In this document: positions 1-7,179 of the stretch, one piece after another
Layout: each line of letters starts with the position of its first letter
How positions within the stretch are numbered: position 1 is the stretch's first letter
Assembly: GCA_900547195.1 (NCBI GenBank)
Contig: URFQ01000023.1
Location: forward strand, 1 to 30,517
Direction of reading: 5' to 3'
Source of the DNA: an uncultured Butyricicoccus sp.
GTDB taxonomy: Bacteria; Bacillota; Clostridia; Oscillospirales; Butyricicoccaceae
DNA length: 30,517 bases
The notes under the pieces: model-generated
What the model saw: only the letters and a program-made list of their open reading frames with translations
Databases searched by the model: none
Told to the model about the DNA's origin: nothing
Program-made: the position numbers and the translations under genes

Positions 1-1
1 C

Positions 2-1069
2 ATTCAGTCCCTGCTGCATTTAGCAATGCCGTTCATCATTGGCGGTGCAATTGCATTCATCCTGAATGTCCCCATGCGTTTTTTGGAGGGCAAACTATTC
101 CCCCGGCGCTATGGACGCAAACGCAATCCGTTTTACCGCATGCGTCGTGTGTTGTCGTTGCTGCTTACACTGGCGCTCGTCATTGCAGCGCTATGTGTGC
201 TGCTGCTCATGGTCGTGCCGGAAATGGCGCGGTCATTTCTGACCATGCGTGACCGAATCCCGGAATTTTTCAACCAGCTGATTGTTTATGTGGATTCGCT
301 CGCGCGTGAATATCCAGAAATTTTTGCGGAAATTCAGGCGTTTGCCACCGACTGGAGCAAAGCCGATTGGAAAACCATTGGCGAGACAGTCTGGAATTTC
401 TTTGCAAACGGCAATGTGCTGGGCAGCACCTTTAATGTTGCGTCGACCATCATCGGCAGCGTGGCCAATTTTACCATTGGTTTGGTCTTTGCCATCTATC
501 TTCTGCTGCAAAAGGAAAAACTGGGCGGCCAGTTCAAGCGTGTTCTGTATTCGTTTGCACCCGAAAACAAGGCGGATCGCTTCCTTGAAATCTGCCAGCT
601 GTCCAGCGATACCTTCTCCAGTTTCATTTCCGGCCAGTGTCTGGAGGCCTGTATTCTTGGCCTGATGTTCTTTTTTTCCATGTCGCTGCTGCGTATGCCG
701 TACGCAATGGTAATCTCCATACTCATTGCGGTGACGGCTCTGATTCCCATTTTCGGCGCCTTTATCGGCTGCGGCGTGGGCATTTTCCTGATTTTAATCG
801 TCAGCCCGCTACAGGCATTGTGGTTTTTGATCCTCTTTCTGGTTTTGCAGCAGGTGGAGGGCAATCTGGTCTATCCGCATGTGGTCGGAAGCTCGGTCGG
901 GCTGCCGTCCATCTGGGTACTCATGGCTGTCACGCTGGGCGCGAGCACCATGGGCGTCGTCGGGATGATTATTAATATCCCCCTGTTTTCCATCGTGTAC
1001 ACCCTGCTGCGCGAAACTGTGCGCAATCGCTTGCGCACACGGGGCATCGACCGCAACAAACTCCGATAA
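2..1069 (+). CDS. AI-2E family transporter (5' end cut by the window)
   Basis: This is an integral membrane protein of the AI-2E/YdiK/PerM family, whose members export or exchange small molecules or ions. The frame is already open at base 2 (reading IQSLLHLAMPF), so the true start lies upstream and an internal ATG at 26 is not the start. The visible 355 residues nearly fill the usual 350-400. An early 'PFIIGGAIAFILNVP' segment matches the first family signature. It is followed by a hydrophobic helix, a long soluble region and several C-terminal helices including 'ALIPIFGAFIGCG' and 'QQVEGNLVYPHVVG', the conserved family core. The C-terminus is basic. I see no clear terminator before the htpG promoter 30 bases downstream. 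The family call is firm; the substrate cannot be told from sequence. Confidence 0.9.
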   Translation: MQSLLHLAMPFIIGGAIAFILNVPMRFLEGKLFPRRYGRKRNPFYRMRRVLSLLLTLALVIAALCVLLLMVVPEMARSFLTMRDRIPEFFNQLIVYVDSLAREYPEIFAEIQAFATDWSKADWKTIGETVWNFFANGNVLGSTFNVASTIIGSVANFTIGLVFAIYLLLQKEKLGGQFKRVLYSFAPENKADRFLEICQLSSDTFSSFISGQCLEACILGLMFFFSMSLLRMPYAMVISILIAVTALIPIFGAFIGCGVGIFLILIVSPLQALWFLILFLVLQQVEGNLVYPHVVGSSVGLPSIWVLMAVTLGASTMGVVGMIINIPLFSIVYTLLRETVRNRLRTRGIDRNKLR

Positions 1070-1102
1070 AAATGAACGGGATGTAAATCTTGTCCTACCC
1101 TC

Positions 1103-1131
1103 TTGATTTTTTCAAAACATGGTATTATCAT
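1103..1131 (+). promoter_or_regulatory. sigma-A-type promoter of htpG
   Basis: The -35 box TTGATT is at 1103-1108 and the -10 box TATCAT at 1126-1131, separated by 17 bases. The predicted transcript start falls at the left edge of the CIRCE element, which is where HrcA repression is expected to act. Confidence 0.7.
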
Positions 1132-1139
1132 GTACAGTG

Positions 1140-1166
1140 TTAGCACTCATATACTTTGAGTGCTAA
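1140..1166 (+). promoter_or_regulatory. CIRCE operator (HrcA binding site)
   Basis: The sequence is TTAGCACTC, nine bases, then GAGTGCTAA, a perfect match to the CIRCE inverted repeat. HrcA binds this element in Firmicutes to repress class I heat-shock genes. It starts about eight bases after the -10 box and ends 35 bases before the htpG ATG, so it would lie in the 5' untranslated region. Confidence 0.95.
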
Positions 1167-1201
1167 CTCCAGAAATTTAATTTTTCGAGGTGTATTTTAC
1201 C

Positions 1202-3097
1202 ATGGCAAAGAAAGAGTTTCAGGCGGAATCCAAGCGCCTGCTGGATCTGATGATCCACTCAATCTATACCCATCATGAAATTTTCCTGCGCGAGCTAATT
1301 TCCAACGCATCCGATGCAACCGACAAGCTGTATTATAATGCCATGCAGGAGGGCAAAACCGGCGTTACCCGCGATTCTCTGCCCATTCGCATCACGATCG
1401 ACAAGGATGCGCGCAAATTGACGATTTCCGACCATGGCTGCGGCATGACCGCCGAAGAACTCGAGGAAAACCTTGGTACCATTGCCCGCTCCGGTTCGCT
1501 GGCTTTTAAGCAGCAGATGGACAAGGGCGAGGACGTCGACATCATCGGCCAGTTTGGCGTCGGCTTTTATGCGGCGTTCATGGTAGCTCAGACCGTCGAA
1601 GTGCTTTCCCGCTCGGAAAAGACCGGCGAAAGCAATCTTTGGGTTTCCGACGGCGCGGACGGCTACACCATCACCCCGGTGGAAAAAGCCGAAGCCGGTA
1701 CAGATATCGTCCTGACGATCAAAGACAACGCGGAAAATGAGAACTTTGATGAATATCTGGAGCCTTACCGCATCCAGTCCATCGTCCGCAAGTATTCCGA
1801 TTACATCCGTTACCCCATTCAGATGGAGATGCCGCGCAGCCGCATGAAGGAAGGCTGCGATCCGGAAAAGCCAGAATATGAAGATTATATGGAACTGACC
1901 ACCCTCAATTCCATGGTGCCGATCTGGAAGAAATCCAAGTCCGAGCTGAAGGATGAGGATTACAACAGCTTCTATAAATCCAAATATTACGATTTCAAGG
2001 ATCCGGTGCGCCATATCCATATGAATACCGAGGGCGCCGTTACCTTCAACGCCCTGCTGTTCATCCCGGCCAGCGCGCCATTCAACTATTATACCAAGGA
2101 TTACGAGAAGGGCCTGCAGCTCTATTCCAACGGCGTTCTCATTATGGAACGCTGCGCCGATTTACTGCCGGATCATTTCAACTTCGTCCGCGGCCTGGTC
2201 GATACAGCCGACCTGTCGCTGAATATTTCGCGCGAGATGCTCCAGCACGACCGGCATCTCAAGCTGATTGCAACCAATCTCGAAAAGAAGATCAAGTCCG
2301 AACTGCTGAACCTGCTGAAGAATGACCGCGAGAAGTACGAAACCTTCTTCCAGGCGTTCGGTATGCAGCTCAAGTACGGCGCATACGTAGAATATGGAGC
2401 ACACAAGGAGCTTCTGGAAGACCTGTTGATGTACCACTCCTCGACGGAAAGCAAGATGGTTACGCTCGACGAGTATGTTTCCCGCATGAAGGACGACCAA
2501 AAATACATCTATTATGCCTGCGGCGAAAGCGCTGCTAAAATTGGTCTGTTGCCTCAGATGGAGCGCCTGCGCGACAAGGGCTATGAAGTCCTGTGCATGA
2601 CCGACAATATTGACGAATTCTGCATTAAGATGATGCAGAATTATAAGGAAAAGGAATTTAAATCTATTACGGACGGCGACCTCGACCTTGCCAGCGAGGA
2701 CGAGAAAAAGGCCATTGAAAAGCTGTCGGAAGAAAACAAGGGTCTGCTCGAGCAGATGAAGGAGGCCCTTGGCGACAAGGTTGCCAAAGTGCAGCTTACA
2801 TCCCGCCTGAAAAGCCATCCGTGTTGCCTATCCACCGAGGGCATGGTCTCCCTTGAGATGGAAAAAGTGCTCAAAGAGCAGCGTATGGGCGACGAGCAGA
2901 CGGTAAAAGCCGAGCGTGTGCTAGAGCTGAACGCCGGCCATCCCATCTTCCAGAAGCTTGTATCCCTGTCCGGCGATGCAGAGAAACTCAAAACCTATAC
3001 AGAAATCCTGTATGCGCAGGCGCAGCTGATTGAGGGCCTTTCGCTTGAGGATCCGGTTGCCTATGCGAACGCCGTATGCAGCCTTTTGTCTAATTAA
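1202..3097 (+). CDS. htpG: Molecular chaperone HtpG (bacterial Hsp90)
   Basis: This is a cytosolic ATP-dependent chaperone that remodels late folding intermediates. The product is 631 aa, the normal length. The GHKL ATPase domain carries 'ELISNASDATDKL' (residues 31-43), 'DHGCGM' (77-82) and the lid 'GQFGVGF' (116-122). The middle domain holds the conserved 'NISREMLQ' stretch, and a dimerisation domain ends the protein. The frame also contains a GTG at 1190, but the ATG at 1202 is preferred. It has GAGGTG at 1187-1192 as ribosome site, and the resulting 'MAKKEFQAESKRLLDLM' is the family's N-terminus. Control by the CIRCE element just upstream makes it an HrcA-regulated heat-shock gene. The lipid kinase gene follows 27 bases later and may be co-transcribed. 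Confidence 0.97.
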   Translation: MAKKEFQAESKRLLDLMIHSIYTHHEIFLRELISNASDATDKLYYNAMQEGKTGVTRDSLPIRITIDKDARKLTISDHGCGMTAEELEENLGTIARSGSLAFKQQMDKGEDVDIIGQFGVGFYAAFMVAQTVEVLSRSEKTGESNLWVSDGADGYTITPVEKAEAGTDIVLTIKDNAENENFDEYLEPYRIQSIVRKYSDYIRYPIQMEMPRSRMKEGCDPEKPEYEDYMELTTLNSMVPIWKKSKSELKDEDYNSFYKSKYYDFKDPVRHIHMNTEGAVTFNALLFIPASAPFNYYTKDYEKGLQLYSNGVLIMERCADLLPDHFNFVRGLVDTADLSLNISREMLQHDRHLKLIATNLEKKIKSELLNLLKNDREKYETFFQAFGMQLKYGAYVEYGAHKELLEDLLMYHSSTESKMVTLDEYVSRMKDDQKYIYYACGESAAKIGLLPQMERLRDKGYEVLCMTDNIDEFCIKMMQNYKEKEFKSITDGDLDLASEDEKKAIEKLSEENKGLLEQMKEALGDKVAKVQLTSRLKSHPCCLSTEGMVSLEMEKVLKEQRMGDEQTVKAERVLELNAGHPIFQKLVSLSGDAEKLKTYTEILYAQAQLIEGLSLEDPVAYANAVCSLLSN

Positions 3098-3124
3098 TTC
3101 CCCATTTAAGGAGGCGTGGACCGT

Positions 3125-4033
3125 ATGCCGCAAAAATTACTGTTTATCGTGAACCCGAATTCGGGAAAGGGCGAAATGCGCCATCAGGCGATCGACTGCA
3201 TTGACCGCTTTGTCAAAGCAGGCTATGAGGTCACGGTTTATACCACCCAGCAGTCGGGCGACGCCACGCGCATTGTCACCGACCGCGGCAGTGACTTTGA
3301 CCTGATTGTGTGCAGCGGCGGCGACGGCACGCTCAATGAAACGGTAGCCGGGCTGATGCGGCTGAAGGAAAAACCTGCGCTTGGTTACATTCCCTCGGGT
3401 ACGACAAACGACTTTGCAACCAGTCTCGGCATCCCCAAAAAAGCGCTGGATGCAGCCGAACTCATCTTGCGCAGCAAGCCCTATTGCGTCGACGTTGGCT
3501 GTTTTAATGACCGGTATTTCACTTATGTGGCTGGGTTTGGCGCGTTTACGGAGGTGTCCTACTCCACCCCGCAAAACACCAAAAATGCGCTCGGCCGTAT
3601 GGCGTATATTCTTGAGGGAATCAAGTCGCTTCCGACCCTGCAAACCTACCATGTGAAGGTGGAATGCGAAGACCGCACGATTGAGGATGAATTTATTTTC
3701 GGCATGGTGACAAACGCCACCACCGTGGGCGGGTTTAAAGGCATTGTACACAACGTCGGGCTGGATGACGGCTTGTTTGAGGTTTTTCTGGTTAAGGCGC
3801 CCACCAATCCGCTCGAAATTCAGCAGATCCTGAACGAGCTGCTCATCGCACCGGACGACAACAAATTTATTATTCGCTTCAAAACCCCATATGTACGGTT
3901 TACCGCTGACCGTGAGATGCCCTGGACGTTGGACGGCGAGTTTGGCGGCGCGCCCCACATCGCCGAGATCTCCAACTGTCAGCAGGCGCTGCATATTTTT
4001 GTTGGGGAAAGCCTGATTGGAGAGGTTAAATAA
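3125..4033 (+). CDS. Diacylglycerol kinase-type lipid kinase (YegS/BmrU/DagK family)
   Basis: This 302-aa cytosolic or membrane-associated enzyme is predicted to phosphorylate diacylglycerol or a similar lipid using ATP, recycling lipid in envelope synthesis. The catalytic fold shows 'NPNSGKG' (residues 10-16), the nucleotide-binding 'SGGDGTLNE' (64-72) and 'PSGTTNDFA' (90-98), in the order and spacing of the DAGK catalytic domain. The C-terminal beta-sandwich has 'LDGE', as usual. The ATG at 3125 sits ten bases after AAGGAGG (3108-3114). An in-frame GTG at 3116 lies too close to that site. It follows htpG by 27 bases and ends at a strong terminator. The exact lipid substrate is inferred from the family only. 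Confidence 0.9.
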   Translation: MPQKLLFIVNPNSGKGEMRHQAIDCIDRFVKAGYEVTVYTTQQSGDATRIVTDRGSDFDLIVCSGGDGTLNETVAGLMRLKEKPALGYIPSGTTNDFATSLGIPKKALDAAELILRSKPYCVDVGCFNDRYFTYVAGFGAFTEVSYSTPQNTKNALGRMAYILEGIKSLPTLQTYHVKVECEDRTIEDEFIFGMVTNATTVGGFKGIVHNVGLDDGLFEVFLVKAPTNPLEIQQILNELLIAPDDNKFIIRFKTPYVRFTADREMPWTLDGEFGGAPHIAEISNCQQALHIFVGESLIGEVK

Positions 4034-4038
4034 CAAGG

Positions 4039-4078
4039 GAAAACGCCTGTCGAAAGCACTTTTTCGACAGGCGTTTTC
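4039..4078. terminator. Bidirectional terminator between lipid kinase gene and DUF1540 gene
   Basis: A 17-bp perfect stem (4039-4055 with 4062-4078) encloses a six-base loop. The outer stem is A-rich on the left and T-rich on the right, so transcripts from both converging genes would form a hairpin followed by U residues. Confidence 0.9.
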
Positions 4079-4090
4079 TACTTGCTGCAC

Positions 4091-4249
4091 TTATTTGCAG
4101 GTAAAGCTCTCACAGTCGGTGCACTTGCACTGAGTCGGGTTCGCCTCATGGGTACCTACCTTAATAGACTCCAGCGCGCAGTAATCACTGCTGGTGCTGT
4201 GGTTTGCGCATTGGGTTACCGTGCAGCGAATTGCTTTGTTTGCATTCAT
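4091..4249 (-). CDS. DUF1540 domain-containing small cysteine-rich protein
   Basis: This 52-aa protein begins MNANKAIRCTVTQC and contains CTVTQC, then a cysteine in 'DYCALESIKV', then CKCTDC and a final 'SFTC'. That cysteine spacing around an 'I.V' strand and a C-terminal C.xF element is the DUF1540 pattern, thought to bind metal; no function is established. The start codon is preceded by a strong AAAGGAGG (about 4258-4265) at normal distance. It points toward the lipid kinase gene, shares its terminator, and is divergent from rubrerythrin. A sporulation-type promoter candidate lies upstream (see findings). Reading the DNA shows the gene clearly despite its small size. Confidence 0.88.
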   Translation of the reverse strand: MNANKAIRCTVTQCANHSTSSDYCALESIKVGTHEANPTQCKCTDCESFTCK

Positions 4250-4372
4250 GTGTTGTTCCTCCTTTGAAATGGTTCGAGTCTATTGTGTCCGCTATATAGG
4301 CGGTTTATGCAGCGTGCCTGCCGCATAATTTTCAGGCTTTTGGAAAAAATATTGCAAAATGAATTTTTCCTC

Positions 4373-4401
4373 TTGACTTTTCATCCAATTCAGTGTATTC
4401 T
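4373..4401 (+). promoter_or_regulatory. sigma-A-type promoter of rubrerythrin gene
   Basis: TTGACT at 4373-4378 and TATTCT at 4396-4401 are separated by 17 bases, and the start codon follows 54 bases later. The match is good in the -35 box and moderate in the -10 box. Confidence 0.7.
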
Positions 4402-4405
4402 CTAA

Positions 4406-4422
4406 ATAGGAATTATTCTTAT
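4406..4422 (+). promoter_or_regulatory. 17-bp palindrome over the rubrerythrin transcription start (PerR/Fur-like operator candidate)
   Basis: ATAGGAAT-T-ATTCTTAT pairs in seven of eight positions and covers the predicted transcription start. It has the 7-1-7 architecture of PerR/Fur-family operators, with the conserved AAT.ATT core. Rubrerythrin genes are known PerR targets in clostridia, so PerR control is a reasonable inference, but the outer positions deviate from the B. subtilis consensus. Confidence 0.5.
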
Positions 4423-4455
4423 CTATAAATTTTACGGATGGAAGGAGCAATTATT

Positions 4456-4995
4456 ATGGCAGACTTAAAAGGCACCAAAACCGAGGCTAATTTGATGACC
4501 GCTTTCGCCGGTGAGTCTCAGGCACATACCAAGTATCAGTATTACGCATCCAAGGCAAAAAAGGACGGATACGTCCAAATGGCGGCTATCTTCGAGGAGA
4601 CTTCCGCCAATGAAAAGGAACACGCGAAGATCTGGTTCAAACTGCTGCACGACGGCATTCCCTCCACGATGGACAATCTGGCGGACGCTGCTGCGGGCGA
4701 AAATTATGAGTGGACCGATATGTATGCAACCTTTGCCAAGGAGGCCCGCGAAGAAGGCTTTGATCATATCGCTTTTCTGTTCGATCAGGTCGGTAAGATC
4801 GAAAAGGAGCATGAGGAACGTTACCGCAAACTGCTTGCGAACATTGAAGGCGGTTTGGTATTCTCCCGTGATGGCGATATGGTTTGGCAGTGCTCCAACT
4901 GCGGCCATATCCACATTGGCCAGCAGGCGCCGGAAATCTGCCCGGTCTGCGCTCATCCGCAGGCATATTTCCAGCTCCGCGCAGAAAACTATTAA
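4456..4995 (+). CDS. rbr: Rubrerythrin (diiron peroxidase with rubredoxin domain)
   Basis: This cytosolic peroxide reductase protects anaerobes against oxidative stress. The 179-aa protein has a ferritin-like four-helix domain with all expected diiron ligands: E20, E53 and H56 (in ANEKEH), E96 and E99, E116 and H119. A C-terminal rubredoxin domain carries C146/C149 and C162/C165 as two CxxC knuckles. The start at 4456 follows AAGGAG (4442-4447) by eight bases. An in-frame ATG at 4438 lies upstream of that site and is rejected. The gene is monocistronic with its own promoter, a palindromic operator candidate and a strong terminator. It is divergent from the DUF1540 gene. Confidence 0.97.
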   Translation: MADLKGTKTEANLMTAFAGESQAHTKYQYYASKAKKDGYVQMAAIFEETSANEKEHAKIWFKLLHDGIPSTMDNLADAAAGENYEWTDMYATFAKEAREEGFDHIAFLFDQVGKIEKEHEERYRKLLANIEGGLVFSRDGDMVWQCSNCGHIHIGQQAPEICPVCAHPQAYFQLRAENY

Positions 4996-5036
4996 TTCAT
5001 ATCCGGCCGCAGCTCATGCATCTGTACGAGCCGTTC

Positions 5037-5064
5037 CCCTCCGGTTTTTCCGGAGGGTTTTTTT
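5037..5064 (+). terminator. Rho-independent terminator of rubrerythrin gene
   Basis: CCCTCCGG (5037-5044), five T loop, CCGGAGGG (5050-5057), then seven T residues. This is a textbook intrinsic terminator. Confidence 0.93.
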
Positions 5065-5069
5065 ATGGC

Positions 5070-5098
5070 TTGCGTTCTGCCGCGAATGCCGTTATACT
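5070..5098 (+). promoter_or_regulatory. Promoter candidate of the methyltransferase gene
   Basis: The -10 TATACT is at 5093-5098, with a weak -35 TTGCGT at 5070-5075 and 17-base spacing. It begins right after the rubrerythrin terminator and lies 37 bases before the start codon. Confidence 0.5.
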
Positions 5099-5135
5099 TA
5101 CCTTTAGAAAAAAGTATCAAGGGAGTTATGTGACC

Positions 5136-6338
5136 ATGCAGAAGGGCGATCGAAGCAAGCTGAAGCTTTTGCTTATCGGCATCAAGGCAAGACTGGAGCA
5201 GAACCGCGATTATTTTGTCCGCGTAAACTGTACCTTCCGTGCCGGTAAGAAAAGATTTGAGGGCAAACTGTGCATCGGGGACGGTAATATGTACCTGCTA
5301 CGCTTTCAGGGTACGGAGCGTATGGTGGATGCCGCAGGCGCTGTGGATTTTTTTGCACAACAGGCTGAGGTTTACGAAGAGTCCGTACTCGTCTACACCG
5401 AACGTGGCGCGGAAATCACAATTACCGTAGGTGCGCGCGGCGTGAATATGAAGCAGGCTGAACGAAAAGCCGACCCCGAAGGGAATGCCGCGGCAGCCAA
5501 TCCGCTGTTGTCCAGCGGCCGTGAATACTTGATCCGGGTAGATCAAGCCGCTCCCCTGCTGCGTGAAATCGGTATCCTGACCGCAGAGGGCAAAATTAAA
5601 AACGATATGATCCGCAAATACAACCAGATTGATCACTATGTCGAACTGGTTGCCCCCATGTTCCAGCAGGATGACAGCGAAGAGATTCTGCTGTTGGACT
5701 GCGCCTGCGGCAAATCTTATCTGAGCTTTGTCATGAACTATTACCTGCGCGACGTGCTACGCCGCCGTTGCCGTGTGATCGGAATCGACATCAACGCCCA
5801 TGTAATCGAGGAAAGCAAAAAGATGGCGGCACGTCTCGGCTATCACAATATGGAGTTTATTCAGGCGGATTTGCGGACATACCAGCCGCCTAAGCATGTG
5901 ACGGCGGTGATTTCCCTGCACGCATGCGATATCGCGACCGACCTTGCCCTTGGCACCGCGATCCGCGCCCAAGCCAAGTATATCGCCTGCGTCCCCTGCT
6001 GCCATAAGGAGCTGCTGGATCAGTACCACATTCCAGGCCTGGAGCCGCTGACCCGATATGGCGTATTTCAAGCGCGTTTCAACGACGTACTCACCGATAG
6101 CATGCGCGCATTGAAGCTGGAAGCGGAGGGCTACAAAGTGTCTGTTGTGGAATATATTTCCCCGCTTGACACCCCCAAAAACCTGCTCATCCGCGGCGTA
6201 TACACCGGCAGAGAAAATGCCCGTGCCCGTGCAGAATATGAAGCCGTGCGCCGCACTGTCGGCACATTTTCCGAATTGGACCGTCAGTGCCAGATGCAGG
6301 CCGACAGCTTTTTTATCACCGACGGCGATCTTGCCTGA
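5136..6338 (+). CDS. Class I SAM-dependent methyltransferase (Methyltransf_32-like)
   Basis: The 400-aa product has an N-terminal domain (about 1-120) without a recognised family and a C-terminal Rossmann methyltransferase. SAM-binding motif I appears as 'LLDCACGKSYLSF' (186-198), followed by the acidic 'GIDIN' (216-220). 'HACD' (262-265) and 'PCCH' (287-290) are typical of the Methyltransf_32 group, which includes glutathione-S-transferase-C-like and RNA-methylating proteins. The target is unknown; a tRNA or rRNA base is plausible because of the D/PCC-type motif, but this is inference. The ATG at 5136 has AGGGAG ten bases upstream; an in-frame GTG at 5130 is too close to it. It is a single-gene unit with its own promoter, terminating in a hairpin shared with the opposing TIGR04076 operon. 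Confidence 0.85.
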   Translation: MQKGDRSKLKLLLIGIKARLEQNRDYFVRVNCTFRAGKKRFEGKLCIGDGNMYLLRFQGTERMVDAAGAVDFFAQQAEVYEESVLVYTERGAEITITVGARGVNMKQAERKADPEGNAAAANPLLSSGREYLIRVDQAAPLLREIGILTAEGKIKNDMIRKYNQIDHYVELVAPMFQQDDSEEILLLDCACGKSYLSFVMNYYLRDVLRRRCRVIGIDINAHVIEESKKMAARLGYHNMEFIQADLRTYQPPKHVTAVISLHACDIATDLALGTAIRAQAKYIACVPCCHKELLDQYHIPGLEPLTRYGVFQARFNDVLTDSMRALKLEAEGYKVSVVEYISPLDTPKNLLIRGVYTGRENARARAEYEAVRRTVGTFSELDRQCQMQADSFFITDGDLA

Positions 6339-6350
6339 TCATAAGCCGGA

Positions 6351-6395
6351 CGCAATGACAAAACGCCGCATAGCATGCGGCGTTTTGTCATTGCG
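6351..6395. terminator. Bidirectional terminator, 20-bp perfect stem
   Basis: Bases 6351-6370 pair perfectly with 6376-6395 around a five-base loop (TAGCA). The stem includes AAAACGCCGCA / TGCGGCGTTTT. The stop codon of the opposing minus-strand gene (6388-6390) lies inside the right arm, so the hairpin serves both converging transcripts. Confidence 0.88.
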
Positions 6396-6735
6396 CAACC
6401 GAACCATCGGCAGCCTCAGACTCAATGTTTGTTGCTTCCAACTTAAAAATCACCGGACGCAGCCCGTCGTTACAGCTGCAAATTGCCGTGCCGGGTTTGC
6501 AAATCCAATCCCCATAGTACAGCAGCTCCTTCCCCGCACCGTGCGCAAGAGCAAACACGTATTGGTAAATTGCTTTCCATGCTTCGTCGCATAGGCCCTC
6601 CGGTTTGGCATAATCGGCATAATATACCTGTCCCGTTTTGTGAAACGGGCAGGTTGCCAAGCCCGGCGCCCCGTATTCCGCAGCAAGCTCTTCATCCAAC
6701 GTTGTCTTCAATACGGTAATCCGCACCTTTCTCAT
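6388..6735 (-). CDS. TIGR04076 family protein (downstream paralogue)
   Basis: This 115-aa protein of unknown function starts 'MRKVRITVLK' and ends with 'CSCNDGLRPVIFKLE'. The family hallmarks are present: an N-terminal 'I.VLK' strand, a central 'CPFHKTGQ' segment, 'CDEAWKAIYQYVFALAHGAG' and the terminal 'C.NDG.RPVIFK' motif. Family members occur widely in anaerobes and no biochemical role is established. It lies three bases after its upstream paralogue, with a GGAGG ribosome site inside the end of that gene. Its last codons are in the terminator stem. Confidence 0.85.
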   Translation of the reverse strand: MRKVRITVLKTTLDEELAAEYGAPGLATCPFHKTGQVYYADYAKPEGLCDEAWKAIYQYVFALAHGAGKELLYYGDWICKPGTAICSCNDGLRPVIFKLEATNIESEAADGSVAQ

Positions 6736-6738
6736 CGA

Positions 6739-7080
6739 TTATCCCTCCACGTCCATACGTTCAATTTTAAAAATTACCGGCCGGGTACCGTCGTTGCAGC
6801 AGGCAATCATCATTTTTTCATCGTTTGTCCAGCCCTTCATAATCGAGCCGCCCTGCAGGGCAGTATATACATATCGACTCATTGCATCCCATGCCTCAGC
6901 GCAAAACTTTCCATCCAGCATATGCCAGAAGTCATCCCGTTCACCGTTGCGCTCCAAAATAAATTCCTGACCGACCTCAAACATTGGGCATACGCCTGAT
7001 TTTGGATTTGCCAGATACTCTTCCTGCAAATCTGGATAGCATTCCTTGCGCAGCACAGTAATTCTGCATTTGTGTTCCAT
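6739..7080 (-). CDS. TIGR04076 family protein (upstream paralogue)
   Basis: This 113-aa protein starts 'MEHKCRITVLRKECYPDLQEEY' and ends 'CCNDGTRPVIFKIERMDVEG'. It shares the family's 'CPMFEVGQEF', 'CAEAWDAMSRYVYTALQGGS' and final 'NDG.RPVIFK' segments with the next gene, so the two arose by tandem duplication. They have diverged substantially and differ in cysteine placement. AGGAGG lies eight to nine bases upstream of the ATG. The pair is divergent from a Crp/Fnr regulator gene, which may control it; that link is inferred only from position. Confidence 0.87.
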   Translation of the reverse strand: MEHKCRITVLRKECYPDLQEEYLANPKSGVCPMFEVGQEFILERNGERDDFWHMLDGKFCAEAWDAMSRYVYTALQGGSIMKGWTNDEKMMIACCNDGTRPVIFKIERMDVEG

Positions 7081-7127
7081 CTTTCATTCCTCCTCAATTT
7101 TCGGCCTGCGGCAGTGTCTGCCACCCT

Positions 7128-7155
7128 TTGAAAGCCGCCAAAAAAGTGTTAAAAT
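7128..7155 (+). promoter_or_regulatory. Promoter of the Crp/Fnr-type regulator
   Basis: TTGAAA at 7128-7133 and TAAAAT at 7150-7155 are separated by 16 bases. The predicted transcript would start around 7161-7163, leaving a very short leader before AAAGGAAG (7165-7172). Confidence 0.65.
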
Positions 7156-7179
7156 ATATGCACGAAAGGAAGTGATCCT

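Noticed and set aside
4049..4070. TGTCGAA / TTCGACA words resembling Spo0A boxes
   Set aside because: They are the two arms of the terminator stem at 4039-4078 and are explained by it.
4884..5135. Longer N-terminus for the methyltransferase in the same open frame
   Set aside because: It would overlap rubrerythrin and run through its terminator; the ATG at 5136 has its own ribosome site and promoter.
7150..7160. ATG at 7158 as start of the Crp/Fnr gene
   Set aside because: It is in another frame and reaches a stop after five codons.
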